From an uncultured Eubacteriales bacterium (GTDB lineage Bacteria > Bacillota > Clostridia > Christensenellales > Aristaeellaceae): a stretch of 64,000 nt of DNA. The notes under the pieces are model-generated. The model was not told the DNA's origin. It made no database searches and saw only the letters and a list, made by a program, of their open reading frames with translations. Shown here piece by piece: positions 35,260 to 43,315 of this stretch. The stretch spans positions 1 through 64,000 of the forward strand of contig CACWXP010000004.1 of assembly GCA_902764875.1 (NCBI GenBank). Direction: 5' to 3'. Position 1 is the first letter of the stretch. Each line of letters opens with the position of its first letter. The position numbers and the translations under genes were made by a program.

Positions 35260-35725
35260 GCTCCTCCCCTCCTTCCATCTCCCGGATTCTTTCCTCCATC
35301 CGGCTGCCGTCCAGCCCCTCGGCAAATTCCGTGTCCAGACAGTGAACCAGAAATACCGAGCCCATATAATCCACCGTAATGGTTCCTGGCGTCAGAGTGA
35401 TAGACTGGGACAGCATCACCTTGCCGGTCCGGGTTTTCAGTTTGGAGGGAAAAGCTTTCAGCACCGGCTCGGTCTCCAGGTCAGGCCTCCAGATCAGCCG
35501 CATGGTCCGCGTCGCTGCCTTCACGATTTCGCCCAACAGGAAAAAAAGATACGAAATAAACCGCGGAACCCGCCGGGCCATCTGCCATTCCTTTTTCATG
35601 GAAAAGCCCAGAAACGCACAGGAGAAGAGATAAATACCCGCCGACAGCACCGCTCCGGTCACCGCGATTTCCGTCGTCCATCGTCCGTTCAGCAACAGCC
35701 ACAGCGCAAACAGAATCAGAAGCAC
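35240..35725 (-). CDS. mnhE: Na+/H+ antiporter subunit E
   Basis: A 161-residue MnhE/MbhA-type protein, first gene of the operon. It has an N-terminal hydrophobic region and the text SITLTPGTITVDYMGSVFLVHCLD typical of the family's soluble half. The GTG at 35725 is chosen: GGGAGGGG sits six bases upstream, and the protein then opens VLLILFALWLLLNG as MrpE does. In-frame ATGs at 35740 and 35755 fall on or inside the terminator of the preceding gene and have no ribosome site. Confidence 0.88.
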   Translation of the reverse strand: MLLILFALWLLLNGRWTTEIAVTGAVLSAGIYLFSCAFLGFSMKKEWQMARRVPRFISYLFFLLGEIVKAATRTMRLIWRPDLETEPVLKAFPSKLKTRTGKVMLSQSITLTPGTITVDYMGSVFLVHCLDTEFAEGLDGSRMEERIREMEGGEEHDTFPA

Positions 35726-35740
35726 GGAACCCCTCCCCAT

Positions 35741-35764
35741 GAAAACGGGCGGCAATGCCGCCCG
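35741..35764 (-). terminator. Terminator after the LRR gene, abutting the antiporter operon
   Basis: An 8-bp GC stem (CGGGCGGC at 35746-35753 with GCCGCCCG at 35757-35764) and a 3-base loop are followed on the minus strand by TTTTC. It lies ten bases after the LRR gene stop and 16 bases before the antiporter GTG start. The antiporter operon therefore depends on read-through or on a promoter at or inside the LRR gene's 3' end. Confidence 0.75.
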
Positions 35765-35773
35765 GCTTTTCTG

Positions 35774-37816
35774 TTATTCATCCATCCCGAAATCTTCGTC
35801 CCCGGTTTCGTCATCCCCGAAATCATCATCGTCATGTCCGTAGTCCGGAACCGAACCGTCCATGTACTTCGTGCTTTCGATATATCCGTTCTGGCGGCAC
35901 CAGTCTTCCGCGTAGCTGCCCTTCTCCACCCAGCAGTTCAGGTCCAGGTCGCAGTGGTAGAATACGCCCTCGCCCATTCGGATCACTGTTTCCGGAATCA
36001 CCACGCTCTTCAGCCCCGTGCATTCCATAAAAGCCCAGTCCGCAATCGTCATGGTTCCGTTCGGAATCGAAATCCCGGACAGTGCCTCGCATCCGGAGAA
36101 AGCATATTTGCCGATCGTCCGCAGGCTGGCCGGCATCACCAGCTCCTTCAGCATGCTGCATCCTTCAAAGGCCGCGTTGCTGATCCGGTTGACCTTCGGC
36201 GGAATCTCGACCTTTTCCAGCACCTTGCATCCGCTGAAAGCCTTGTCGGAAATCGCCAGCAGGTCTTCCGGAAGCGTCAGGGTCCGCAGCGAGCGGCAGT
36301 AGCGGAACGTATCGCTCGGAAGCACCTTCAGCCCGGCCGGCAGATGGATTTCTTCCAGCACCAGACATCCGGAGAACACCCCGCTGCCCATCTCCGCCAC
36401 GGAATCCGGAATCCATACGCTCTTCAGGGTTTCACAGTTGCTGAAAGCACTGCTGCCGATGGTCGTCAGCGTCTCCGGCAGTTTGATTTCCTTCAGTCTG
36501 CGGCAGTCCGCAAAGGCGTCGTCCCCGATCAGGGTCAGCGTATCCGGAATCCGGACCTCCGACAGCATGTCGCAGAACCAGAAGGTCGCGGCCCGGATTT
36601 CCGTCACTTTGTCCGGAATCGAAATCGATGTCAGGAAATAGCAATTTTCAAAGGCCCACATGCCGATCTCTTCAATGCTGTCCGGCAGATTGATGCTCTC
36701 CAGCTGACAGTCGCTGAAGGCATAGTCTCCGATTTTGGTCACCGATTCCGGCAGCACGATCCGCAGTTTCGCCATTTTTTCTTCCCGTTTTCCGGTGGAT
36801 TCAAAAGCGCTGGGGCCGATCTCCAGCGTGCCTTCGGGAACGGTGAACTCCTCGTCCTGCCGCACATAGGGATAGCACAGCAGCGCCAGCGTCCGCTTGT
36901 CCATCAATGTGCCGTCCCGCAGCATCAGCGTCGGATGGTTCTCGCTCAGGTGAATTTCCTGCAGGTTCTTACATCCCACAAAGGGGTTCCCCGTCACATC
37001 AATCAGGCTGTCCGGAATCGTGAACTCCGTCAGGCTCGTGCATTCCGCAAAGGAGCGGTTTTCAATCAGGTGAACACTTGCCGGAAGGCTGATCGACTGA
37101 ATGCCGGTGCAGGATTTGAAGGCGCTTTCCTGAATGGTCTCCAGTCCCTCCGGCAGAATCACTTCCTGCAGTTCCTTGCATTCCCAGAAGGCAATCCGCC
37201 CGATGATTTTGATATCTTCCGGCAGGGAGAAGGATTCTCCGTGCGAATTCTGCAGGTAGGTAATCAGCTTGTTTTCCTCTTTTTCGATCAGCATCCCGTC
37301 CCGAACCTCGAAAATTTCCGAATCCCCGTCCAGGATGATCTCCGCCAGGTTATCGCACAGGGCAAAGGGATTATCCCCGATTTCCTGAATCGTTCCGGGC
37401 AGTTTTGCCTTTTTCAGCTGTTTGCAGTTGGAGAACGCCTTGTTCCCGACGGATACCAGCGAATCCGGGAATTTGAAGGCCTTGATCCCGTCACATCCGC
37501 TGAAGGCCTGGGATCCGATGGTTGTCACACCTTCGGGGATCACGACCGTGCGGAGGCGCTGCTGGTTGATAAACGCGCCCGGGCCGATTTCCGTCACAAC
37601 GTATTCGCCCATCTCCGACGGAATCTCCAGGTCGATTTCGGTCTTTCCGGCGTCTTTTTTCGGCAGCGTATATTTCACAATGCGGACTGTATTGTCATCC
37701 TCATTGAGAATTTCCACTTCATAAGGGCCCCAGTTTTTTGTCTCCGCGGAGGAAAAGGACACCGCCGCCAGCAGCGTCAGCACCATTGCCAGTGCGGCAA
37801 ACAGGTATTTTTTCAT
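35774..37816 (-). CDS. Secreted BspA-like leucine-rich repeat protein (large)
   Basis: A 680-residue exported protein with a signal peptide (MKKYLFAALAMVLTLLAAVS). About residues 60-640 consist of some twenty LRR_5 (BspA/Treponema type) repeats of about 23 residues, with the pattern 'I...AF.gC..L..i.lP.sl..IG'. The tail is strongly acidic (DDDDFGDDETGDEDFG). There is no LPXTG or membrane anchor. BspA-like proteins bind host or matrix components or other bacteria, but this member's target is unknown. It is the second gene of a minus-strand pair and is followed by a terminator. Confidence 0.9.
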   Translation of the reverse strand: MKKYLFAALAMVLTLLAAVSFSSAETKNWGPYEVEILNEDDNTVRIVKYTLPKKDAGKTEIDLEIPSEMGEYVVTEIGPGAFINQQRLRTVVIPEGVTTIGSQAFSGCDGIKAFKFPDSLVSVGNKAFSNCKQLKKAKLPGTIQEIGDNPFALCDNLAEIILDGDSEIFEVRDGMLIEKEENKLITYLQNSHGESFSLPEDIKIIGRIAFWECKELQEVILPEGLETIQESAFKSCTGIQSISLPASVHLIENRSFAECTSLTEFTIPDSLIDVTGNPFVGCKNLQEIHLSENHPTLMLRDGTLMDKRTLALLCYPYVRQDEEFTVPEGTLEIGPSAFESTGKREEKMAKLRIVLPESVTKIGDYAFSDCQLESINLPDSIEEIGMWAFENCYFLTSISIPDKVTEIRAATFWFCDMLSEVRIPDTLTLIGDDAFADCRRLKEIKLPETLTTIGSSAFSNCETLKSVWIPDSVAEMGSGVFSGCLVLEEIHLPAGLKVLPSDTFRYCRSLRTLTLPEDLLAISDKAFSGCKVLEKVEIPPKVNRISNAAFEGCSMLKELVMPASLRTIGKYAFSGCEALSGISIPNGTMTIADWAFMECTGLKSVVIPETVIRMGEGVFYHCDLDLNCWVEKGSYAEDWCRQNGYIESTKYMDGSVPDYGHDDDDFGDDETGDEDFGMDE

Positions 37817-37859
37817 CGTCCAAGCCACATCCTTCAGGTTTTCTGCAACCGGTTGCGGG

Positions 37860-38684
37860 TCAGTAGGTCAGTTTCAGGTCAGCCTCCCGGAAATAAACGA
37901 CGTCCGCCTCAACCGCACCCGTTCCATTCTGAACGAACACGATTCCCTGAACGGGAAGCAGGTCCTTATCCGGGCTTTCCCCGTCGCAGGCGCCTTCGTA
38001 AGGAAGCAGCACCCTGGTCCCGTCCCGCAGAGTGTATACTTTCCCGGTTTCGTCCTTCGGCGCAACGCCCGGGCTTTCCCGGTAAACGGCGAGGCTGTAT
38101 CCGCAGGCGGAAACTTCTTTGATGGAAAGTTCCCAGTACGGCCGGGTTTCAAAGCTGCCCGCCGACAGATAGCACTGTTTCCGGGTATCCAGCCGGATGA
38201 TCTCCAGCCAGCCCTTGTATGTCCCGTCCTCATTCTTTTTAAGGCTTTGCCGTGTCACGAGCACAGGCGTTTTGTGGGCGATGCTGCCGCCCTTCACCAT
38301 GGTGTTGCCGTCCTTCGACCTGCGATATACGGGCACCTGCCAGCCCGGCTTGCTGAAAGCGGAGGATCTGGCGACGTCCGGGTTGTTGGGCAGCACCGCA
38401 TATCCGAGCATGCCGATATAGTCCGGCGCTTCCCCGTCCGTGCCCGCGTTTCCCCGCCCGGGAACCGAAAGACCGCAGCGAACCTTCATCCGGCTGCCGT
38501 CTGCCATCCGAAGTTCAAGCCGATCCGCCGTGTCCTGCGCCAGAATCATGTCCGGATTGATCAGCAATCCGGCGTCTTCCGCCGCAGCCGCGCCGACAAA
38601 CGCACCGGTCAGCAGCAGCGCAGCCAGCAGCGCATAAAGAAGCCTCCCCGGCTTCCTTCTCCGATCCGCTCCGTCCTTTCTCAT
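37860..38684 (-). CDS. Secreted protein of unknown function upstream of BspA-like gene
   Basis: A 274-residue protein with a basic N-terminus and signal peptide (LLYALLAALLLTGAFVGAAA). The remainder is beta-rich, with the texts VPVYRRSKDGNTMVKGGSIA and TPVLVTRQSLKKNEDGTYKG that recall SH3-like or GW-type wall modules, though I cannot assign a family. GGAGATC precedes the start. It lies 43 bases upstream of the large LRR gene and is probably co-transcribed, so it may help export or attach it. Confidence 0.6.
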   Translation of the reverse strand: MRKDGADRRRKPGRLLYALLAALLLTGAFVGAAAAEDAGLLINPDMILAQDTADRLELRMADGSRMKVRCGLSVPGRGNAGTDGEAPDYIGMLGYAVLPNNPDVARSSAFSKPGWQVPVYRRSKDGNTMVKGGSIAHKTPVLVTRQSLKKNEDGTYKGWLEIIRLDTRKQCYLSAGSFETRPYWELSIKEVSACGYSLAVYRESPGVAPKDETGKVYTLRDGTRVLLPYEGACDGESPDKDLLPVQGIVFVQNGTGAVEADVVYFREADLKLTY

Positions 38685-38819
38685 TCGGATGATCTCCTCT
38701 CCGGCATCCCTTCCGCCCTTTCCGGAAATCGGAAGCAGGACGCCGTGTATACTGAATTGTCCTTAAACAGAAGAAGTATATCACATTTTCTGCCGGATGA
38801 CCAGTCTTTCAAAAATCAT

Positions 38820-38848
38820 TTGACGCAAAGCGAAAAAGGCGATAATAT
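38820..38848 (+). promoter_or_regulatory. Promoter of the plus-strand LRR gene
   Basis: TTGACG (38820-38825), a 17-base spacer and TAATAT (38843-38848) lie 32 bases before the ATG at 38881. An overlapping TATAAT (38846-38851) gives a 20-base spacer. The 196-base divergent region also serves the minus-strand pair; a possible minus -10 (TATACA) lies near 38747-38752. Confidence 0.6.
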
Positions 38849-38880
38849 AATATGACATTAATTGCGAGGTGACACAGAGA

Positions 38881-40317
38881 ATGAAAAAGATTCCGGCGGT
38901 ACTATTGGCGGCGGTCCTGCTCCTTCTCTGTCTTTTATCATCCGCTTCCGCTGTTACGGTTGAATCGGCCGGCGAGCTGACTTCCGGTGAGTTCCGCTAC
39001 CGCTACCGCAGCGACGGGACAGCCGTCATCACCGGATACGACGGAAAAAGCGAGGAGCTCATCATCCCGGCCAGTCTGGGCGAAGTGCCGGTAACCGCCA
39101 TCGGTTCCGAGGCCTTCAAAAGCAATAACGCACTTCTGTATGTAACCCTCCCGACCGCCGTTGAGGAAATCGGCGACTATGCCTTTTTCTATTGCCGCAA
39201 CCTCTCCATGATCAACCTTCCCGACAGTGTCCGTACTGTGGGTCGGAATCCTTTTGCCGCCTGCGAAAATCTTTCCGTGATTGAAATTTCGGATCATCAT
39301 CCGTATCTCTCCCTCCAGGACGGCGTGCTCTACAGTCTGCCGGATCAGCGGCTCATCGCCTATTCCATGCTGCGGCCGAAGGGGCCCTACGAGGTGGCGG
39401 AGGGGACAAAGATCATCGGTGCTTCCGCCTTCTACATCTGCGAAACGCTGACCGGCCTGACCCTGCCGGAAACCGTCACCTCCATCGGCAAAAAAGCCTT
39501 CTATGAATGCAGCCGCCTCCGTAGCATCAACCTGCCGGACAGTATCTCCTACCTGGGCGAAGGCGCCTTCAACGGCTGCCGCAACCTGCGTTCGCTGAAG
39601 TGCCCCGAAAGCATTACCGAGATCGGCACCAGCGCCTTTGAAAACTGCACCAGCCTGGAAGAACTGATTCTTCCCGAAGGCGCCACCAGCATCGGCGACC
39701 GGGCCTTCTTCAACTGTTCCAGCCTCACCTCCGTGGAGCTGCCGGAAGGCATCTCGTCCATCGGCCAGAACACCTTTGCCGAATGCAAGAACCTGAAAGC
39801 GATCGAGCTGCCCGAGGATGTAACCTACATCGGCGGCGGCGCCTTCCTGAACTGCATGGAGCTCGAAGAAATCAACATTCCTGAAGACGTCAGCTATATC
39901 GGCAACAGCGCCTTCTATTTCTGCCAGAAACTCCAGTCCGTGGAGCTGCCAGATTCCTGTTTCTACATCGGTTCCTCCGCTTTCTACGCCTGCTCCTCTC
40001 TCACGGAGATCGAGCTGCCCATGATGCTGAACACCATCAATTCGGGTCTCTTTGCCGGCTGCGGGTTCGAGGAAATTGATATTCCCTCCAGGGTCACAGC
40101 CATCGGCGACCAGGCCTTCATGGCCTGCGCCAATCTCACCTCCGTCGAGATTCCCTCCAAGGTTACAACCATCGGAGAGCAGGCCTTTCTCGGCTGCGTT
40201 TCCCTGGAGGAAGTGGATCTCCCCGATTCCCTGACCTATGTGGCGGCAAACGCTTTCGACAGCTGTCCGAATCTGACGGATCTGCCTGATCTGTCCGACC
40301 TTTCCGTTCCGGACTGA
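38881..40317 (+). CDS. Secreted BspA-like leucine-rich repeat protein (small)
   Basis: A 478-residue exported protein. The signal peptide is MKKIPAVLLAAVLLLLCLLS and the mature protein begins near residue 28. About fourteen LRR_5 repeats cover residues 60-465, for example GAFNGCRNLRSLKCPESITE. A short Asp/Leu-rich end follows, with no anchor. It is divergent from another LRR_5 gene, so the two probably arose by duplication or form a pair. The ATG at 38881 has GAGGTG upstream. A strong terminator follows. Confidence 0.9.
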   Translation: MKKIPAVLLAAVLLLLCLLSSASAVTVESAGELTSGEFRYRYRSDGTAVITGYDGKSEELIIPASLGEVPVTAIGSEAFKSNNALLYVTLPTAVEEIGDYAFFYCRNLSMINLPDSVRTVGRNPFAACENLSVIEISDHHPYLSLQDGVLYSLPDQRLIAYSMLRPKGPYEVAEGTKIIGASAFYICETLTGLTLPETVTSIGKKAFYECSRLRSINLPDSISYLGEGAFNGCRNLRSLKCPESITEIGTSAFENCTSLEELILPEGATSIGDRAFFNCSSLTSVELPEGISSIGQNTFAECKNLKAIELPEDVTYIGGGAFLNCMELEEINIPEDVSYIGNSAFYFCQKLQSVELPDSCFYIGSSAFYACSSLTEIELPMMLNTINSGLFAGCGFEEIDIPSRVTAIGDQAFMACANLTSVEIPSKVTTIGEQAFLGCVSLEEVDLPDSLTYVAANAFDSCPNLTDLPDLSDLSVPD

Positions 40318-40338
40318 CCGGTCCGTACGCAAATCCCG

Positions 40339-40368
40339 CCGCACGCCCACCCCGCGCGTGCGGTTTTT
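40339..40368 (+). terminator. Terminator of the plus-strand LRR gene
   Basis: An 8-bp stem (CCGCACGC at 40339-40346 with GCGTGCGG at 40356-40363) is followed by TTTTT. It lies 22 bases after the LRR stop codon. Confidence 0.85.
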
Positions 40369-40403
40369 CTGTGCTCGAATTCATGCGCCCCTCCCTTCGC
40401 CCC

Positions 40404-40477
40404 GCGCCCCGCGCGGGGCATTCATTCTTCCCTTGAATTCGCGCCCCGCGCGGGGCATTCATTCTTCCCTTGAATTC
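40404..40477 (+). repeat. Perfect 37-base tandem duplication with GC palindrome
   Basis: Positions 40404-40440 and 40441-40477 are identical. Each unit contains the 14-base palindrome GCCCCGCGCGGGGC and ends CCCTTGAATTC. A third, diverged start (GCGTCCCGC) follows. The TTGAAT of the second unit serves as the likely -35 of the L,D-transpeptidase promoter. The arrangement suggests a duplicated operator; there are only two copies and no spacers. Confidence 0.85.
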
Positions 40478-40498
40478 GCGTCCCGCAAGCGATATAAT
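40470..40498 (+). promoter_or_regulatory. Promoter of the L,D-transpeptidase gene
   Basis: TTGAAT (40470-40475), a 17-base spacer and consensus TATAAT (40493-40498) lie 50 bases before the ATG. The -35 is part of the 37-base repeat unit. Confidence 0.65.
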
Positions 40499-40548
40499 GA
40501 AGGTTGCTGCGGCTTGCGCAGCCATTCCCCGGTTAAAGGAGTTCATTC

Positions 40549-41865
40549 ATGACACGGTTTCGTTCTTTCGCGGCGTTTCTGGCCGCTTTCGTCCTTCTCT
40601 TTTCCGCCGCCCTTGCGGAGGAATCCGTTCTCGACGGTCTGGAAGTGGAGGAAATCTCCTTTGTAGATCTGACGGCTTCCGGTGTTTCCGATGATCCGGC
40701 CGAAACCGCGGAAGCCGGCGATGTTTTCACGCCTTCCTACGGCAGTGCCTATGATCACGATCTCGGTTCCTCCTACTGGACGACGCCCATGGATATCACC
40801 GACACGGAAACCGTCTGGAAAATGCTGATGGAGCCGATTACCGTTGTGGACATCGGCCCGAAGGGCAAGCTGAATCATTCCCAGCTGACCAAGCAGAATC
40901 TGTATATGTACAAAGAGCCCGACACTTCCTCCAAAATCATCGGAGAAATTACCAACCTGTCCCAGGGGCTCCGCGTCATCGAAAAGCTGGATAACGGCTG
41001 GTCCCTGGTGGAGTGCTATTCCAGTTCCTTTATTTCCAAGCCGGCCACGAAGATCCAGGCCTGGAATATCCTGGTCAGCGGCTATGTAGAAAGCAAGTAT
41101 CTCAAGCAGGTCACGCCCACGGACAAGCTGGCCCTGGTTGTCGACAAGCTGACCCAGCGGGTTTATGTCTTCACCGAAGGCGAAATGATCGCCGAGCTCC
41201 TGTGTTCCACCGGTCTGGTCCAGTGGAACGGCAAGAAGTACCAGCCCTATAACGAAACCCGTTCCGGCGAGTTCCTGCTGATTAACATGACCGGCAGTCT
41301 GGACAGTGACAAGCTCAAGTGTTCCTATGCCATCCGCTTCAACGCAGGGGACGAGATTCACGAGGTTCCCCACCAGGTTCGGGCCGACGGTACCTTCGAC
41401 TACCGGACAACGGAGCCGAAGCTCGGCACCAAGCGCAGCCACGGCTGCATCCGGGTCCAGCGCTATCCCACTCCCGACGGTATCAATATGGCCTGGATTT
41501 ACAAGCGGGTCCGGGATCTGGATCTGTGCGGAAAGGTGAAGATCATTATCTGGGAGGACTGGCAGGGCCGCCAGATCCCGACCCCTTCCCCGGATCTGCA
41601 GCTGTACTACAACCCGAATAAGGGCCAGTATTACCACAGCCAGGACCACTGCAAAAACGGAAAAGGGATCACCTTCACCCCCTTCTCCTATTCCCAGCTG
41701 GACGAGGACGGCTTCGCAAAGCTCACCGCCTGCCCCTACTGTGTTCCGGCCATGCGTGAGTCCGAAATCAAAGCCATCAACGAAACCTACGCTCCCGGCG
41801 GGGACCACGAGGAGCTCCTCAATTCCCTCCGGAAAAACTATTATGAATATCTCGCGCAGGAGTAA
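40549..41865 (+). CDS. L,D-transpeptidase (YkuD) with SH3-like and Cys-rich domains
   Basis: A 438-residue exported enzyme that makes 3-3 cross-links or attaches proteins to peptidoglycan. A signal peptide covers residues 1-23. An SH3b-like module lies around residues 105-185. The YkuD domain runs from about 195 to 345, with the catalytic motif KRSHGCIRV (Cys about 300). The last 75 residues hold YYHSQDHCKNG and ACPYC, a possible zinc-binding pair like those in Ada-type metal-binding domains. AAAGGAG precedes the start. Confidence 0.9.
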   Translation: MTRFRSFAAFLAAFVLLFSAALAEESVLDGLEVEEISFVDLTASGVSDDPAETAEAGDVFTPSYGSAYDHDLGSSYWTTPMDITDTETVWKMLMEPITVVDIGPKGKLNHSQLTKQNLYMYKEPDTSSKIIGEITNLSQGLRVIEKLDNGWSLVECYSSSFISKPATKIQAWNILVSGYVESKYLKQVTPTDKLALVVDKLTQRVYVFTEGEMIAELLCSTGLVQWNGKKYQPYNETRSGEFLLINMTGSLDSDKLKCSYAIRFNAGDEIHEVPHQVRADGTFDYRTTEPKLGTKRSHGCIRVQRYPTPDGINMAWIYKRVRDLDLCGKVKIIIWEDWQGRQIPTPSPDLQLYYNPNKGQYYHSQDHCKNGKGITFTPFSYSQLDEDGFAKLTACPYCVPAMRESEIKAINETYAPGGDHEELLNSLRKNYYEYLAQE

Positions 41866-41883
41866 CGGGAACCGAATTTTTCC

Positions 41884-41912
41884 TTGCTCTTCCCCCGCGT
41901 GTTTGATATAAT
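41884..41912 (+). promoter_or_regulatory. Promoter of the PrsA-like gene
   Basis: TTGCTC (41884-41889), a 17-base spacer and consensus TATAAT (41907-41912) lie 42 bases before the ATG at 41955. Confidence 0.65.
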
Positions 41913-41954
41913 GGCAAAAGTGTTCCGAATTACTTAATGAACGGAGAGATTCCC

Positions 41955-43310
41955 ATGAAAAAGAAAGCTTTGCTGGCCGTTCTGCTGGCCATGACCCTGC
42001 TGCTGTCCTCCTGTGCCCTCATCGTGAAGGACAAGGAAGTGGACGCGAAAACCGTGATCCTGAAGATGGGTGACAAGGAGATCACGAAGGCCGAGGTGCA
42101 GAAAGCTGTCGATGACAAGCTCTATGAAATGTACCAGACCTATAAATCGTACTACGGTACCGAGATTGATACCACATCCCCTGAAGTCATCGCCGAGGCG
42201 CAGTCCCAGGCGATCAAGGCTCTGAAGCAGGATATGGTGCTCCGCGCCAAGGCGGCCGAGCTGGGCTTCGACCAGCTGACAGAAGAAGAAATCGCCAAGG
42301 CGAAGGAAGAAGCCCAGAGCGATCTGGAATTTGCGAAGAGCATGATTCAGAGCTCCTACCTCACCGAGGAGCAGAAAGCCCTCGAGGGCGAAGAACTGGA
42401 AAAAGCCATCCAGGAAAAGCTTGATGAGTTCGGCGTAAAGATTGAAGATTACGAAAAGGCCGCCGTGGACACCATCGTGGACGACAAGCTGCGGGAATAC
42501 GCCATCAAGGATGTCACCGTCTCCGACGATCAGGTCAAGGCCGACTATGACAGCAAAGTTGCCGCCGATGAAGAGCAGTACAAGGAGAATGCCTCCTCCT
42601 GGGCCTCTTCCGCCAACAACGGAACCACCCTGTACTACACCCCCGCCGGCATCCGCCGCGTGAAGCAGATCCTGATCAAGTTCAAGGCCGACGATCAGAC
42701 CGCCGTCAGCGACGCCAGCAGCCAGGTCACCGCGGCCACCAATAAAGTGAACGCCGCCCAGCAGATCATCGATGATGAAGCTGCCTCTGAAGAAGACAAA
42801 ACCAAGGCGCAGGAAGACCTGACCGCCGCCCAGACCGAGCTCGAAGCTGCCAATAAAGCCCTCACTGACGCCACCGACGCCGCCTACGCCAACATCGAAG
42901 CGGATGCCGACGCCGTGCTGGAGCAGCTGAAGGCCGATCCCGACAGCTGGGACAAACTGGTAGAAGAAAAGAACGAGGATCCCGGCATGAAGGCCGGCGC
43001 AACCAACGCTGAAAAGGGCTATGCCGTCTGCGAAGGCATGACAAGCTTTGATTCCGCCTTTGTGGAAGCTGCCATGGCCCTGAAGAACGTCGGCGACGTT
43101 TCCGACAAGACCCGCGGCGCCTCCGGCGGCTACTACATCATCAAATACGTCGGCGACGATACCGAAGGACCCGTGGATTATGACTCTGTCAAGGAAAAGA
43201 TCCACAGCACGTTGCTCACCTCCCTGCAGAACGAGACCTACACCGCCACCGTTGAACAGTGGGTCGAAGCAGCCGGCATCAAGGAAGATCTGAACGCGCT
43301 GAAGGATTAA
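41955..43310 (+). CDS. PrsA-like foldase lipoprotein (peptidyl-prolyl isomerase)
   Basis: A 451-residue lipoprotein with lipobox LLSSC (Cys 20). A SurA/PrsA N-terminal chaperone domain covers about residues 35-215. The PPIC-type parvulin domain begins near RVKQILIKFKAD (about 235). It is interrupted by a helical insert of about 60 residues (NKVNAAQQIIDDEAASEEDK and following), likely a coiled coil, and resumes at DPDSWDKLVEEKNEDPG. It ends near 425. Such proteins help exported proteins fold outside the membrane, and this window encodes many. A DUF975 membrane protein follows closely on the same transcript. Confidence 0.88.
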   Translation: MKKKALLAVLLAMTLLLSSCALIVKDKEVDAKTVILKMGDKEITKAEVQKAVDDKLYEMYQTYKSYYGTEIDTTSPEVIAEAQSQAIKALKQDMVLRAKAAELGFDQLTEEEIAKAKEEAQSDLEFAKSMIQSSYLTEEQKALEGEELEKAIQEKLDEFGVKIEDYEKAAVDTIVDDKLREYAIKDVTVSDDQVKADYDSKVAADEEQYKENASSWASSANNGTTLYYTPAGIRRVKQILIKFKADDQTAVSDASSQVTAATNKVNAAQQIIDDEAASEEDKTKAQEDLTAAQTELEAANKALTDATDAAYANIEADADAVLEQLKADPDSWDKLVEEKNEDPGMKAGATNAEKGYAVCEGMTSFDSAFVEAAMALKNVGDVSDKTRGASGGYYIIKYVGDDTEGPVDYDSVKEKIHSTLLTSLQNETYTATVEQWVEAAGIKEDLNALKD

Positions 43311-43315
43311 TGAAC

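Noticed and set aside
26292-35725. Membrane-bound hydrogenase or complex I operon
   Set aside because: No NiFe large or small subunit, no ferredoxin-like subunit and no NuoB/C/D/I-type gene is present.
40404-40477. CRISPR-like repeat
   Set aside because: There are only two units and they adjoin directly without spacers; no cas genes are near.
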